Of a stretch of DNA of 64,000 nucleotides, positions 33,271 to 45,000 are shown in pieces. A program made the translations under genes and the position numbers. This DNA comes from Diphasiastrum complanatum (taxonomy: Eukaryota; Streptophyta; Lycopodiopsida; Lycopodiales; Lycopodiaceae), in the NCBI GenBank assembly GCA_029204225.1, contig CM055106.1, positions 20,305,721 through 20,369,720 of the forward strand, written 5' to 3'. Below the pieces are notes generated by a model. That model searched no databases and was not told where the DNA came from. It saw only the letters and a program-made list of their open reading frames with translations. The first letter of the stretch is position 1. The number at the start of each line of letters is the position of its first letter.

Positions 33271-34679
33271 CAAATATTTAGATACATGTTCTTGATTTGA
33301 CTTAAATGGACTTCTTGCCTACTTTCCTACAATACAACTTTGATAGATAGGAGGGTCGACAATTCGATAATCTAAATCAAGAACTGAATAATGCCTAGAC
33401 ATGTTACCTATTGATACATGATTAAGGTGGCCAAGTCTATAATGCCAAATCATTTCATTGATAGATGTTGAACTACTTAAAGCATAATTAGTCATAGAGT
33501 TATAATGACTAACCCTATAGAAATATCCTTGTCTCTTTTTGAGTGCAAGAACTCTCTCGATTTTATCAAGAATTTGACAGGAATCTGCCTAAAATTCTAC
33601 CCTATGTCCTAAATCTATAATTTGACTGACTGACAACATATTTGTCATTTAGTTTGGGACATACAGTACATTTGGTATGAGTTTTGACAGTCCATTTTGA
33701 AAATTTAGTCTAACGGTACACTCACCTTTGGTCCTATGTGAGCTGTTGTCTCCAAGGTGAACGAACTTCTTGGTGTTGTAGGCTGAATAGTCGATAAACC
33801 ATTCTTGATGGCTTGTCATGTGTTGCGTTGCTCCAGAATCGAGGAACCACTCCTCCAATTGTTCGACATAGTGATGGTTCACTATGAAGGCATCTTGTTT
33901 GTCATCATTGTTTTATTGGACAATCTGCTTCGTATTGGCTGCATGAGCTTGTTGATACGGCTATTTTTTTTTGTCGTTGTTGAATTTCGGGATCCGGCAC
34001 TCTTGGATTTCATGGTTCGTCCTCTTGTAGTACTTGCAAAAGAGTCTCTTCTTGTTTTGAGCAAGTTGCTGATTCTGGATTTGTCTAGCAACTTTCTTCT
34101 TTTGTTGCTTCCTGGTGTTATTTGTTGAAAATAATGCTTGTGACTCATTGATGGAGGATAAGGATGCTCCATTCCTTCTTGTCTCCTCTTGTAGTAGCAT
34201 GATTATGACTCTGAACAATGTAATATCTGAGTGTGTGGAAATCATCATCACCCAGTTTTCATATGAGGATGGCAGACTAGACAATAAGGTCATTACATCG
34301 TCAGTCTTTGATCACAGAACCTATTGTCGCCATACGCTCTAACAGAGTCTTGAATTGATTAATTAGATTCTGAGTGAGAAGAACTTTCTCCTCAGATGCA
34401 ACTTTGAAGTGACATCCCTCACTTCATATACTATGTTCAATATATCCCAAGCCTCTTTCGAAGATTGATGATGTGGCCAATTTGTGTGTCAGAGATATTA
34501 AGGGTGATCAAGGTGAAAGCCATGCCATCCCAAAGCTTCCACTTGGAAATGGCTTGCTCATCGACACTGGGAAGGAGTTCGGTTCCAACGACTATTTCCC
34601 AAAGCTCCTTAGCCATTAGTACTACTCTCATCTTGAATTTCAATAAGTGTTAATTCGAACCATCGAGTTTGTCTACCAT
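33229..34679 (-). pseudogene. H2: minus-strand Copia gag, protease and integrase start
   Basis: Same content as H1. Gag start at 34677-34679. A longer open gag piece is seen (34293-33961) ending with the degraded knuckle CKYYKRTNHEIQEC. The protease WFLDSGATQHMT has the normal Ala after DSG. Pre-integrase WHYRLGHLN and LDIVHTDICGPM lie at the left end. Truncated there, as in G1. Confidence 0.78.
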
Positions 34680-34838
34680 TAGAGCAGACCATGATTGCGA
34701 ATCCATTCAGAAGTTCAGGATGAGTGTCTGTAAATAGTAGATTATATGACTAGAAACAATTATAGTAAGTGTCTGCTCTTTATCAGAACAATTGTTCTGA
34801 TAATGTGAGCTCTAAATCTGCAGAGAGTAGAAATTATA

Positions 34839-34850
34839 GCTCTGAGACCA
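34839..34850 (-). other. H2 primer-binding site
   Basis: TGGTCTCAGAGC on the minus strand, one base from the standard Copia site, 160 bp upstream of gag. It is absent from G1. Confidence 0.7.
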
Positions 34851-35400
34851 TGTTGGGATATCGCTCGGGTGTGCACATCGCGACAAAGAGAAATGAGCGG
34901 AGAATCCTCGATGCATGCAACTACGTCTATCGAATTTAGGCCAACATCGATAGTTCGAAGTCTACCCTACTTGATCACAACTTTGAAGTCACTGGATCGA
35001 TACAATCAATTCCATAGCCATGCACAAATTAAATTGATTTTAGATTTAGCTTTGCGAAAGCATATTAAGTGTGGGGATTAGAGCATCACAATCGACTTAG
35101 ACTATCAGTCATATAAGACAATTTAGTCTACAAATAAGTTTATCTGAAAGCAAGAATCAGTCTGAACATGAATAAAATGAGTATTCAATCACAATATGCA
35201 TGACCTAGATTACTAGAACATTGATTATGTAGTTGTTAATAGATACAGTTTGAATGTAGTCAGAGTCGCATTCTTCTTGAAACAATACTCTCTGATAATA
35301 GAGAAAAAGAACAAAACAATTGTGCTCTAGATGTTTGATTGATCTACTACAATGTCTATTGAGCTAACCGAGCAACTGATAAGTTGCTGGATATATACAT
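34851..35400 (-). repeat. H2 5' LTR region (outer end not defined)
   Basis: On the plus strand it starts TGTTGGGATATCGC, next to the primer site. The first 410 bp are unique to G2; from about 35263 the sequence is shared with G1. The outer LTR end could not be placed, so the limit is approximate. Confidence 0.45.
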
Positions 35401-35767
35401 ATGGCTAAAAAATTAAAAGAATACTTAGTCTGTACTTTACAAATAGGATTAAGGCGCTATGTGCTGTTGGCAGTCGCCTTCGGACAATATCTGATTTTGT
35501 TGGAGATTATGTTCAGTCATGATGCAGGTAGTTTAGTCGCTGATTGTTCGAGTCGACTATTAGAGTTGATAGTGACACACAACTATTGGGTAAAGTCGAT
35601 TTGTCAATGTTAAATGTCTGACGAATAGTCAGTGTCAGATGTATAGACGATGTGTCCAACGAATAGTCAAGGTCCACCGAATAGTTGAAGGGTGTGTTGG
35701 TGGAGTTGACAAAACACTATCATCGATTCTTTTGTATTTCTGTGGGCTGTTAGAAAATAAGCATATT

Positions 35768-36180
35768 TTTGCAGAGTGTGCGACTATACAGGTATTTACA
35801 TACAGCTAATGAATGGATCTAGATTAATAATGAGATAAGGGATGGAGAGGATAGAAATCCAACATGTGTAAGTCTTGCAACTTATGTAATGACGTTAGTT
35901 TTTAAATGTGTTCTTGTATATTTGATAAACTATTAACCCCAATTTCCTTATGCAGAATACACTTGTAATTGACAACTTTGCTACATGTCGAGGGGCTTCA
36001 GACAACATTCTTCATCATTCCACGTGGATAGTGGACTTGGCCACTACTTGAGGCATTTTTGGGAGAATGAAATTTGTGTTGCTCATTCAAAATTCAGTCG
36101 AGTTGCAAAGACTCTCATAATGGTTGTGAAAGTCTTATCTTATTTTGTGTACATAAATTTGCTAGAGCAAATTAAATAAT
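35768..36180 (+). pseudogene. G2 exons related to the 46-kb gene
   Basis: Same as in G1: donor TGT/GTAAGT at 35867/35868, intron 35868-35955 ending TTATGCAG, exon from 35956. The same one-base loss is followed by FRQHSSSFHVDSGLGHYLRHFWENEICVAHSKFS. Confidence 0.65.
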
Positions 36181-36276
36181 TTGGGAGAACATCTTAGGAT
36201 TTGCAGATGGGAATGTTCCATTAAGGAGTTCTCATTATTCATTGTATGCAACGTATATAGAATTGAGTGGTAACAA

Positions 36277-37492
36277 AGACAATGTAGAGAATTTCTTCTT
36301 GATAACACTACAATTCGATAAAGAATCTGATCACACCAAATGAAATTTTTGTATTCCATTTGTACATATAGTAAAAATTTTGTACGCACTCTACATTTCT
36401 AGCTTCTCTGTTATTCAATGAACTTGCATTTGTACACTGTAAATTTCTAGCTTCTCTATTGTTCAATGAATTTGCAAGATTTTTTAGAATTTGTCATAAT
36501 CTAAGGGTATAGTGATCTATCGAATTTGAATTCTTTTGTAGAACAATTGAAATAGTTGAATTATATAGCCTTTTTTCTCATTGGTTCCTCCATGCTGAGT
36601 GTTGCTAGGAAATGTTGCTCATGCATGCCAATGTGATTTTTCCATTTCTTCAGATGCTCATGCTTCCATATGTATTGGCAAAAAATGTTGTGTGATCTCT
36701 GAGTATGTGTTGCACAATAGGAAAATGCAACATTAGATAAATGATATCTAAGTAGATATTGAATGATATCTTAGTGCTCATTTCAAAAAACTAACCATGT
36801 AGTTTGTGATGTGATTTGGACCCCATGCTTTTGATACAACATCGACAAACTGCACACAAGCTTGTTGGATGACGTGCGTACTTATCTGTAAATGAATGTT
36901 TTCTTAAGATTTAAATCATGCTATCTAATTTCTTCCACATCTCAACCTTCTATAATCTAGTTGTACCTCTCACCTCAAAATCTTGAGTTCAACAATGCAT
37001 CCTTCCAAACAGAATGTTGAATACTTGATGGCTTACTTGAATGAATTGACAAAAATCTACGTGTCTTAGCACCTCCTATGCTTGGTTTAGATGGCAAGTT
37101 TCCTACTTTTCCATAAAGCTTTTTATCCTTTTGTATTTTTACATGTCCTTTGTGGAGTCCTACTTTTGATAGAACATTTTCTAATCTAGAGATAGCATGT
37201 TTCCAAGATGATGTTGGTTTGGTATTCCAAGCAGATAATATGTGAAGATAAACGTGCTTTTTTGTTATTCTTACCTCTGCATGTAGAGAAAATATATGTC
37301 ATGGAATTCGATGCTTAGCCTCAAATCCATTCAATAATGGGCATCTTGAAAAACCAGAAACAAAAGGCTCAAATTTCTGAACATAAGATCAAAAAATTCA
37401 AGATCAAACTTTCTAGAATTTTTCAATACCGTATTGACTCAAAAAATCCTATATTTTTTTATACCAATTTTGATACTTGTAAATTTTGATAC
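36277..37492. other. Intergenic, AT-rich
   Basis: No gene or element recognised. 36393-36475 is a tandem pair of about 48 bp (ATTTCTAGCTTCTCTRTT in both units, second unit shorter). Confidence 0.5.
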
Positions 37493-37900
37493 TGTCGGTC
37501 TAAAATCCAACCCAACGACTTCACGTTGATAGTCCACCCACTTTGTACATGCATTAACTATAATGAGACAGTTGTAATAACTGCAACAAAAATGGTTGTT
37601 GTAGATATTTTGTTGTAGAATCTTAATTAGAAAACTTCTTCTGATAATTCTTAATCTGATCAATCCTTTTGTAGCCAACGTTATCACACTCAACGATTGT
37701 AAGTTGAAGTTATCACTTCAAGCATTGTACTCATTGTTTGATATTAATTAGAGTGCAAATTCTCAGTCTCACTACCGGTATTGTATCATTGAGCATTTGT
37801 TTGAATCATTCAATTTGAATATTCTGCTGCTAACTGTGGCGCTTCTGATCCTACACGCACCCACTCAAGCTTCCACTAACTAACCTCTCAATTTTTGACA
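37493..37900 (+). repeat. I 5' LTR (408 bp)
   Basis: Starts TGTCGGTCTAAAATCCAACC and ends ATTTTTGACA, canonical TG...CA, directly followed by a perfect primer site. The 3' LTR is missing because the element is truncated. Confidence 0.65.
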
Positions 37901-37913
37901 TGGTATCAGAGCC
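37901..37913 (+). other. I primer-binding site
   Basis: TGGTATCAGAGCC, a perfect match to the plant Copia initiator-Met tRNA site. A partial repeat of it (TGGTACCAGAGTGG) lies at 37978. Confidence 0.88.
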
Positions 37914-38120
37914 TCTATTTTGATCAGAGCTCCTTTGAAATTGATATTTGTCAATCATCTCTGATAAACCATCACATGGTACCAGAGTGGGCTGCTCAAT
38001 AATCTGCACATTGTTTGTGGAATATCAAGTCTTGTTTCTATCAAGATGTCGTTCTAGCAAGCGCGCAACCAACAATATCACGAAATCATTGTTTCTACCA
38101 ACAATCTCGCTCAACCAAAA

Positions 38121-39877
38121 TGGATCCATCTACTAGTTCTTCTCTTATCGATAGATTCGATAGGAGTAACTATCATCTCTGGAAGTTCAAAATGAAGGTC
38201 ATACTACTAGTAAAGGAATTATGGGACATCGTTGATGGCACAGAAGTTAAACCTGAAGGTGATGTAGACACTATCACATGAATGGAGACTAAAATATGGC
38301 AAGACTTTTGCCATGATCGCTCTCAACATCAGAGACAATCAAATCAGTCACATACGTGCTGTTCAAGTTGCTAAGGATGCATGAGACATTTTAGCAACCC
38401 TCTACGATATCAAGGACATCACCTCCAAACTCCATTTGAGGAAGGAATTCTTTACGTTGAGAATGTCTGAAGCAATAAGTGTTGCGAGCCATATCAACAA
38501 TTTCCAAAATCTTATGGAGCAGATGACTGCAACTGGCTCAATCATAGAAGATACCGATGTTGTTATGACTATATTATCGAGTCTTCTTGAGGCCTATGAA
38601 AATTGGGTCCTATCAAATTTGATCCAGGAGCATCTCGCCTTTCAAGAGTGATTTCATTTCTTCAACAAGAGGAGGCCATAAGAACTGCATCCTCCTCAAG
38701 CTCAGGGCCGGATCCTCAAGCTCTATACTCAAAAATTCAGAAGTTTAGATCCAAAAGAAGGCAATATGCAGTCTGGGTCGAATTTTGACTTAGGATCGAA
38801 TTTTGGCTCTAGGTTGAATTTTGGCTCATGGTCGAATTTAAACTCTTCATCTTTTCAACCAAAGTGGCAACTCTTCTACAGATATTGCAAGAGAACTGGA
38901 CATGAAATCAAGGACTGTAGAACTTTGAAATTCAACAAGGAGAAGAAGAAGCAATTCCAACAACAAGCACATAGTGCTTCAACCAGTTTTTTGACCCAGT
39001 AGCAAGAGGATTATGAAACAGCCTTTATGACCAAGGTCAGAGAACAACAGGATATCGATTCCTAGTATCTCGATTTTGGAGCAACTCAACACATGACTCA
39101 CCATCAGGACTGGTTCAAAGATTATAAATCTTTCATCCACTCTCAAGTTGTGCAACTTGGAGACAGCTCCTCACATTCGATCTAGGGTGAAGGAGCAGTT
39201 AGAATCGAATTTCAGAAAGATGAAGTGAAGTTGTTGTCCAATGTTCTCCACATTTCAAATCTGACCAAGAATCTGTTCTTAGTTAGCAGAATCACTAATT
39301 CAGGTCAGAGGGTCAAATTTGATACAATCAGCTGCACCATCGTTGACAAATCCCAAAAAGTTTTAGCTTTTGGGAGAAGAAATGGCAATCTTTACAAACT
39401 CAGCCATTGTTATTTTTTCAATAGTCAAGCTCTTCACACTTCTACTTCTATAGAATCAACTAATATGCTTTGGCATTTTAGATTAGGCCATTTGAACTTC
39501 AATAGTATTCAACAAATGTCGACTTAGAGACTAGTCCATGTATCGAAAAAGACTCCAGGATCGAAAATCAGAAAATCAATACAAACTCGGAAAATGAGCC
39601 TGAACAACAAAGAGTCGAAATTCAGCCAAGAAGATCGAATCGACCAAGACAGCCTCCATCCAGATTTATAGACGATGTAGCATGCTACTTCATGTAAGAA
39701 CCAAATACAGTTTTATAGGCGATGTCTACACCTGATGCTGAACAATGGAAAGCGGCAATGGACACAAAATTTGATTCTTTGATGGAGAATCAAATGTGGA
39801 CAATCATTGAGCTACCAAAGGATCAAAATCTGATTCCATGCAAATGGATATTCAAGGCAAAGTATGATGCTGAAGGG
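38121..39877 (+). pseudogene. I: Copia gag, protease, pre-integrase and RT start, with an internal deletion
   Basis: The ATG at 38121 starts MDPSTSSSLIDRFDRSNYHL, WKFKMKVILLVKELWDIV. Stops at 38279-38281 and 38382-38384 (the second in DAxDIL, Trp expected). The zinc knuckle is degraded (YCKRTGHEIKDC). Protease: TAG at 39063-39065 where Trp is expected, then YLDFGATQHMTH (DSG changed to DFG). LWHFRLGHLNFNS is at about 39470. The integrase core is deleted; from 39600 the integrase-RT linker (QPRRSNRPRQPPS) and RT start (CKWIFKAKYDAEG) follow. The element is cut at 39877. Confidence 0.8.
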
Positions 39878-40186
39878 TAGAAGAGAATTGAGTAGTTTCA
39901 AATCTTTGTGATTTCTCTTTGAAAACATTTGTTGTTGTTCAAAGGAGTGCTCTGTGCATTGAAACAAGTTGAAAGAGAAGATCAGGCCATTGCTACATGG
40001 CAACATCAAGTGGAGTCATGTTGGAAGCCAATGATAGGCTTACCTCAAGTAACTATTGATTGTGGAAAGTGAGGATGGATCACTTCTTGAGATGAATGAT
40101 ATTTTGGATATTGTTGTAGGTTTGGAGGAGAGACCAGCAACACAACAAGATCAAATGAGGTATGATAAGAGGACCAAAAGGGCTCT
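39878..40186 (+). pseudogene. gag: J: gag-start fragment of the G family
   Basis: TAGAAGAGAATTGAG at its left end and the following 120 bp match the G leader (21771 on). Gag then reads MATSSGVMLEANDRLTSSNY with a stop, and NDILDIVVGLEERPATQQD. It ends within KRTKRALN. It abuts element I without a gap and is a third, more diverged copy of the G gag. Confidence 0.7.
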
Positions 40187-42831
40187 AAATTTGAAATTCA
40201 ATAGTTTATTTACTATAAAGAGTGGTACCTATAGTATGTCTCCCACATAGAATAATTTGTTATTACATAAGAGTTATGCCTATCTATAATTGTGTATATT
40301 GAAATAACAAATGAAACATAAACACATCTGTTTTCGTTAATACAAAAAGCTATAGCTAATAGTAATCCATTAGAATTTTTCTTCTATCATTCAGTAAAGT
40401 TACAACATTCTATCTAAGTTGGGCTTTTCTAAAATATAACCTTTCGTAATTAATAAGACCCTTAGTACACTCAGATCACTCCAACATATGACTAAAATAT
40501 TTTGACTATTTCACAAGGATGTTGAATTGTAACTATGATGTGATTTAATTGTTCATATAGGATGTTGAAGCCAACAATAGTATTGTTAAGGCTTAACAAT
40601 TTTCAATATTATGGAATATATCTATAATTGCTGTAAAATTTTGAGAAAAAAAAATGTCGAAAAAAAGAGAGTGGAATGTCACATTTATGTTGACCTTTCT
40701 ACCAACTTCAATGGATGTTCATACATGCATAAGACTAATGACCTTCATTAAATTTATGGTAGTTTTAGCTAGTATTTAGCAAAATCCATTTTCCCATATC
40801 AAAATTGTCAAAGCTGAAGGTTGCAACTTTCTTGGTGTTTGAAACAACTTAAGTTTCGTTGACTTCTCTTTAGTAAGTTATAGATTTCATATATGCCTTT
40901 CTTTTGCTTTATACTACTATAGAGCTTATACTCTATTTTTATTCAACTTTTCTTTGACTATATTGGTAAACGAAATTGAATAAATCAAGATTCAAAGCTC
41001 GAAATGTGATGTGCGATGTTAAACTTTTCAATCCTTGGAATTTGACTAGTCATTATACCCGTGATTGATGGAACTTACAAGTTGAAGTTGTCCGGTTCTT
41101 GGGTCACACCAGATCAGGATTCTCGGGCCATATCACGTAATTCAATTGACTTTCTTGATTAGTCGCCTCAAGATATTCTTAGCAAGTTAACAATCCTATA
41201 GTTGAGGTTGTCCACATGAGCTAAAGCCTTTTGATTTAGAGACTCCTAACCCCTCCATGGTAGATTGTTTGGTCACATTTTTCTAACATCACATGCAAAA
41301 AATATGATTGTGCGCAATGCACATGAAGCATAATATTTTCTTGTTTATATACAAACAACATAACTAGGAGGCTTGGCAGGGCATGTAAATGCAAGCAATT
41401 GGTAGGCTCACATACAATTAGTTCTTCTATATTGGTCGACTATATCACTCATAAGACCTAAACACAACATATCTTAAATGAGCATACACCATGGTTAAAG
41501 ACATCCACATGCATATTGATCATCATCTAGTTTCTTGATGTGTAGAATGTGTTATTGTTTAGATGAGCATATATGGCAACCATGGTTGCCATGACAATAA
41601 TAAAATTATCATCATCCACCAGTGGTAGCTGCATGAGAACATCCACTAAAGCCTCTCAAGCATCCACCAACCTTCACAATGCCCTTGGATGGTGGCGGTC
41701 TATCATGTACTTGCAATGGCCATGTGTTAGACGATATTTTGATGAAAAATTGGGCTAGCAAGTGATTCTTGGAAATAGTTTTTGCAACATGTTACCCTAT
41801 AAATAGTTAGTTGTAATAAACTAGTCGATGTTAATTTGGCATATTTAGCCTTTACTTGAAGGGCCCTATACCTGAAACCCTAAATCCTAAACTGCTCAAA
41901 TGTATTAGACATTATACTCAAGTTAAGCGGGCCTTATAATTGGTTGATACAATGTAGTTGTTAATATTTTACCATTTCTCTCAATATGTATCGGCTTTGG
42001 TGAGATTTTGTCATGTACTCAGTTTTTACTAGTATATGATGCCTAGTCATTTTTCAAGGACTATCTTAACAAAAAAATTCAAGGAAAGATTCTTGAATCA
42101 TGAGTTTAGTGGGCACAAAAACTTGTGACAAACAAGTATTGGACGGTCCAAGTTCAAGCGATGGCCAATACAAAGAACACATCAAAAATATCTAAATAGC
42201 TCACCAAACAGATTGACAAAGAAACAACCAAAATGAGAGCTCTTAAAATTTTTGGCCAAAGGTTTTTTGGCCACTTCAAAACATGTGGAACCTCATCCTT
42301 TAAGAGTAAAATTCCAACATATTAAAAATGCCACATTAACTGCTCTCTTTAAGTCACAAGGGGATGACAACCTCACCTTGCCTTGATACATAACTTATGA
42401 AGAGCCCATGGCTTGCCAACTCATGGGCTTGGCCTTACCACTCTCACCACCTCTTTTGCCTCCACCTTCCATGCCACCTCTTTATAAAAGAGATCATAGA
42501 ATGAAGAGTAGTGTGGTGAAATTTCCTTTCCAAGTATTCTTTAGTTCATAGCGACTAATTTGTAGTACCATCAAATCAGGTGAGACCTACAAGTGGTTAC
42601 GTTAGTCTCTTGAAAAGGCTATATGTGGTTGGGTTAACTTTCATGTCCATATTGAGAATAGATCTATAAATTTAGACTTTGTCATATTGAAGATTTAGTT
42701 CAATACAAGTATATACAAATGTTACTTTGTCTTGGGATCCAATATTGTCCAATCAAGTGGGGGTCACTATGAAGATTTGATTTGTGACATAAGACAAATT
42801 TCTAACTACTAGCCATATCATCAATCATGGA
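40187..42831. other. No gene seen
   Basis: 2.6 kb of AT-rich sequence. Short ORFs (for example 41573-41758) have no domain. No RNA gene, LTR end or repeat was recognised. Confidence 0.5.
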
Positions 42832-43340
42832 TCTATGTTAAATCACACACACCTGCCCAAGAAATATTGGAGTGAAGCTTGCATCTGTTGTGTTCAAGTA
42901 CCACAAAAACTCAGGAAGAAGTTGGATTCAACCTCTTCCAAATGCATCTTCATTGGTTATCTAACTAAGTACAAGGCCTACAAGGTCCTTGATATTGACA
43001 GTGGATCCGTATCTGTAAGCATAGATGTCAATTTTTTGGAAGATAAATTTCATGACTTCAAAGGTAAATCGGTTTCCAACATTGATGATTCTTTATGCAT
43101 TTCTAAATCATTTCAATTTGCCACGTTATACCCCCTCTCCTATAGAGACGCAAACTACTGATACACATGCAAAAGGAAGTCAAGAAAATATCTCTATACC
43201 AAATCTCACAACAAGGAGCAGTTTACAAAAATAGTCTGCACTAGTAGATGTACCCAGTAGTAGTAGATATTGACTTGTAGAATCCAGAGATTATTCACCT
43301 GTTAGAAGATCATCAAGCTCTCGGTTACCACTTGACAACA
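42832..43340 (+). pseudogene. pol: K: Copia integrase C-terminal region
   Basis: MLNHTHLPKKYWSEA joins, across an internal deletion, to VQVPQKLRKKLDSTSSKCIF, IGYLTKYKAYKVLD, the conserved integrase C-terminal region. The linker to RT follows (RSSSSRLPLDNI) and is interrupted at 43341-43343 by a MITE. Gag, protease and the integrase catalytic core of K are not present. Confidence 0.7.
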
Positions 43341-43343
43341 TAA

Positions 43344-44076
43344 GAGAAAATTTGAGCACAAAAGGGGCCTTTCAAAAAGATACCTTCTATTTTTTTTTTC
43401 TCAAAAGTTTCTTCCACATGGTCCAATCAAAACACTCAAATTTGAAATCTACGTAACGTAGCTCCTTCAAATTGATTTTCTTTTCTTTTTAAAAGAACTG
43501 TAATTTTGCGTCAGTGGCAGCCCATAAATAAGCCATTTTATTTGTAGTAAGTATGCAACTCAGCAAAAAAAAATAGTGTAACTTTTGAACGGCAACTCGA
43601 ATTGAGACGATTACGGTGCCATTAGAAAGCCCTTGACGAAAGCTTTTCAACGACGTTCCGAGCTACGGTGAAGAAGTTATGGCCAGTCAAAGTTTTGGTC
43701 GGTCAACACTTGGTCAACCCGCCGGTCAACTGCGCTTGAAAGAGATATCGGGTTGACCAAGTGTTGACCGACCAAAACTTTGACTGGCCATAACTTCTTC
43801 ACCGTAGCTCGGAACCGGATCATATTGGGTGTCGTTGAAAAGCTCTCGTCGAGGGCTTTCTAATGGCACCATAATCTTCTCAATCCAAGTTGTCGTTCAA
43901 AAGTTATGATTTTTTTCAGTCACAGACTATACTACCCACATAATAGCTAATCATTGAAGATTGTGTGGGCAGGACTGCGGGCAGAAACAAATTTTATTTT
44001 AGTACTTTACATTGCCAAAAAATTGTCATCCTACATGGCAATCCTTATAGGGCCCTTTTCAAGGCCAAATTTTCTC
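43344..44076. mobile_element. 733-bp foldback MITE with TAA target duplication (PIF/Harbinger-like)
   Basis: The ends are GAGAAAATTTG and CAAATTTTCTC, with the similarity extending inward (AAAAGGGGCC at the left end, GGCCCTTTTC at the right). It is flanked by TAA at 43341-43343 and 44077-44079, the target size and sequence usual for PIF/Harbinger elements. It interrupts the integrase-RT linker of K. It has no coding capacity. A long internal hairpin (listed next) makes it a foldback type. Confidence 0.75.
43580..43905. repeat. Internal inverted repeat of the MITE
   Basis: Arms 43580-43720 and 43750-43905 around a 29-bp loop. The inner 60 bp or so of each arm (AGTTATGGCCAGTCAAAG on the left) pair perfectly. 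The outer parts differ at scattered bases, and the right arm has an insertion of about 15 bp. Confidence 0.9.
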
Positions 44077-44079
44077 TAA

Positions 44080-45000
44080 TGGTACAAACCTGAACTATTC
44101 TAGGCTTCATAAGAACCATAGAGTGTTCCCGAAGCACTCTCCACACCAGAAGTTGATAAATACCAAACTGCCATGAATAGTGAATAAAATTCACTTCTCA
44201 AGAATCAGTCTATCGTAGATTTTCCACCAACGAAGGTCATCGATACAAAATGGATCTTCAAAAGGAAGATGGGTCTATTGCCAAATGGAAGACAAGATTC
44301 ATAGCTAAAGACTACAAACAAATTCAAGGTATTGACTTCAACGAGGCTTTCAGTATGGTAGTTAGATTACAGTCTCTAAAGCTGTGTTTGCGCATGCTGC
44401 TATCAAAAATCTTGAAATTTATCAAATGGATCTCAAGAATGCATTTCTACATGGAGAAATCCAAGAAAAAATCTATATTTCGCAGCCTAAAATATATGAG
44501 ATAAAGGGCCAAGAGCATAAAGTCTGTCGACTGCCTAAAGCTCTATATGGGCTAAAACAAGCTCCACGTGCTTGGTTTGATAGAATAAACTCATATCTTA
44601 TGCATATTGGTTTCAAACCAAGCACTACCGACTGCAATGTCTATGTACAACATTTAATACTAGATCAGTGATCATTGCACTTTATATAGATGATGCATTA
44701 TTATCTAGCAATGATATATCATTATTGTCAAAGATAAAGTTCAATTCTTTCAAAAGAATTTGGGATGACTGATCTAGATGAAATACATCACTTACTTGGC
44801 ATTCAAATTAGCAGAGATAGAGTAAATAGGAAGCTTTTCTCAATCAACACAGATATATGCATAATATGTTGTAGAAATACAACATGGGTGACTGCAAGCC
44901 CATCGATTCACCAATGGATTCTGGTTACAAGCTCTCAAAAGATATGTGTCCCAAGGATACATCGGAAGAGTTAAATTCTACATAGCGCCCTTATCAATCC
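44080..45000 (+). pseudogene. pol: K: Copia reverse transcriptase, frameshifted
   Basis: RT start VIDTKWIFK and KEDGSIAKWKTRFIAKDYKQ, then QMDLKNAFLHGEIQEKIY and LPKALYGLKQAPRAWFD. The active-site loop LYIDDALL (about 44680) lies after a frame break. DLDEIHHLLGIQISRD follows. At least two frameshifts. Confidence 0.78.

Larger units (their letters stand above)
30695..36276 (+). repeat. G2: second copy of the 5.6-kb composite repeat
   Basis: Direct repeat of 21053-26732. Contents in order: leader (30695-31532), gag, 287-codon ORF, minus-strand H2, H LTR region, exon-like sequence. It lacks 97 bp in gag. At 34814-35262 it keeps the primer site and LTR of H, where G1 has foreign sequence. Left flank TATGGATGT and right flank AGACAATG show no obvious target duplication. 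Confidence 0.88.

Noticed and set aside
41573-41758. 61-codon ORF
   Set aside because: Ser/Thr-rich low-complexity reading with no homologue I recognise, in otherwise non-coding AT-rich DNA.
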